This document shows, piece by piece, positions 5,263-5,451 of a stretch of DNA of 5,451 nucleotides. Each line of letters starts with the position of its first letter. The first letter of the stretch is position 1. Under the pieces are notes generated by a model. That model made no database searches. It saw nothing but the letters and a program-made list of their open reading frames with translations, and was not told the origin of the DNA. Both the position numbers and the translations under genes were made by a program. The stretch is from Rhodobacteraceae bacterium UBA6236. GTDB lineage: Bacteria; Pseudomonadota; Alphaproteobacteria; Rhodobacterales; Rhodobacteraceae. The stretch lies in NCBI GenBank assembly GCA_002440945.1, contig DJWG01000017.1, positions 1 to 5,451 of the forward strand, read 5' to 3'.

Positions 5263-5451
5263 GCCGCCCTCCGCTCGGGCGCGGCCGACATGACGAGACG
5301 CCGGATGTCGCGGCGGTTGAACTGGAAGGTGATCAGCGCCGAGGCGCGGTAGCGGGTGAGCCCGTAATCCTGCTGCTGTTCGGGCGAGAGGTATTGCAGC
5401 TGTTTCTCGGTCGGCGGCTGGGTCAACCAGCGCTTCGACTTGAAGGCGCTC
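5259..5451 (-). CDS. C-terminal fragment of an unidentified phage protein (possibly a helicase)
   Basis: An open frame enters from the right edge and ends at TGA 5261-5259, giving 63 complete codons. The fragment has a basic start (SAFKSKRWLTQPPTEKQ), then a segment rich in Gln, Tyr and Arg (DYGLTRYRASALITFQFN) and a basic tail ending in ERRAA. The PPTEKQ-x-QYL pattern resembles short C-terminal segments of various phage DNA-processing proteins. The position at the head of a replication operon would suit a DEAD/DEAH-type helicase, but no helicase motif lies in the visible part, so the function is a guess. Its stop overlaps the GTG start of the next gene (GTGA, 5262-5259), which supports this frame and indicates translational coupling. 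I am confident it is coding, but not of its identity. Confidence 0.65.
   Translation of the reverse strand, partial: SAFKSKRWLTQPPTEKQLQYLSPEQQQDYGLTRYRASALITFQFNRRDIRRLVMSAAPERRAA
5268..5272 (-). promoter_or_regulatory. Shine-Dalgarno for the DUF6511-like gene
   Basis: GGAGG on the minus strand lies 5 nt before the GTG at 5262-5260, inside the last codons of the upstream gene. It supports the GTG as a real start despite the non-ATG codon. Confidence 0.6.

Noticed and set aside
4247..5293. A 348-codon plus-strand open frame across the nuclease and DUF6511-like genes
   Set aside because: It is antisense to two motif-bearing genes and has an Arg-rich shadow composition without a domain.

Overview
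The window looks like the DNA replication and recombination module of a prophage (or phage) from a high-GC alphaproteobacterium, most likely a Rhodobacteraceae relative. This rests on the high GC content, GC-ending codons, and small proteins resembling alphaproteobacterial phage families (DUF6511-like and DUF6362-like). Taxonomy and prophage status are inferred from gene content; no integrase, capsid or host gene is visible.

All supported genes lie on the minus strand and read from the right edge to the left. In transcription order they are: the C-terminal end of an unidentified protein (5450-5259); a small zinc-finger DUF6511-like protein (5262-4834); a PD-(D/E)XK nuclease with a four-cysteine, Cas4/AddB-like Fe-S signature (4837-4076); a 765-residue primase-helicase fusion with a RepB-type primase, a RepA-like RecA-fold ATPase and a winged-helix-like tail (4079-1782); a RuvC-like Holliday junction resolvase (1422-931); a 65-residue basic protein (934-737); and a DUF6362-like helix-turn-helix protein (744-298). 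Nearly every junction is a 4-bp GTGA/ATGA overlap or a short overlap, so the set is probably one translationally coupled operon.

The exception is the 359-bp gap between the primase-helicase and ruvC (1423-1781). It is visibly richer in A/T and holds about 12 copies of a CCAGATTT-type repeat in both orientations, including a perfect 20-bp palindrome. Beside the array is a large G-rich/C-rich inverted repeat. The position next to the replication initiator genes makes this the best candidate for the phage replication origin (iterons) or an operator. An ATG overlapping the primase-helicase stop codon also opens a frame that runs without a stop into ruvC, so a coding explanation must be excluded.

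The left 297 bases contain no convincing gene, only several short inverted and direct repeats. They probably mark the end of the operon or a junction between modules.

A plausible joint role is replication of the phage genome: the primase-helicase primes and unwinds at the origin, the Fe-S nuclease processes DNA ends for recombination, and the RuvC-like enzyme resolves branched intermediates before packaging.
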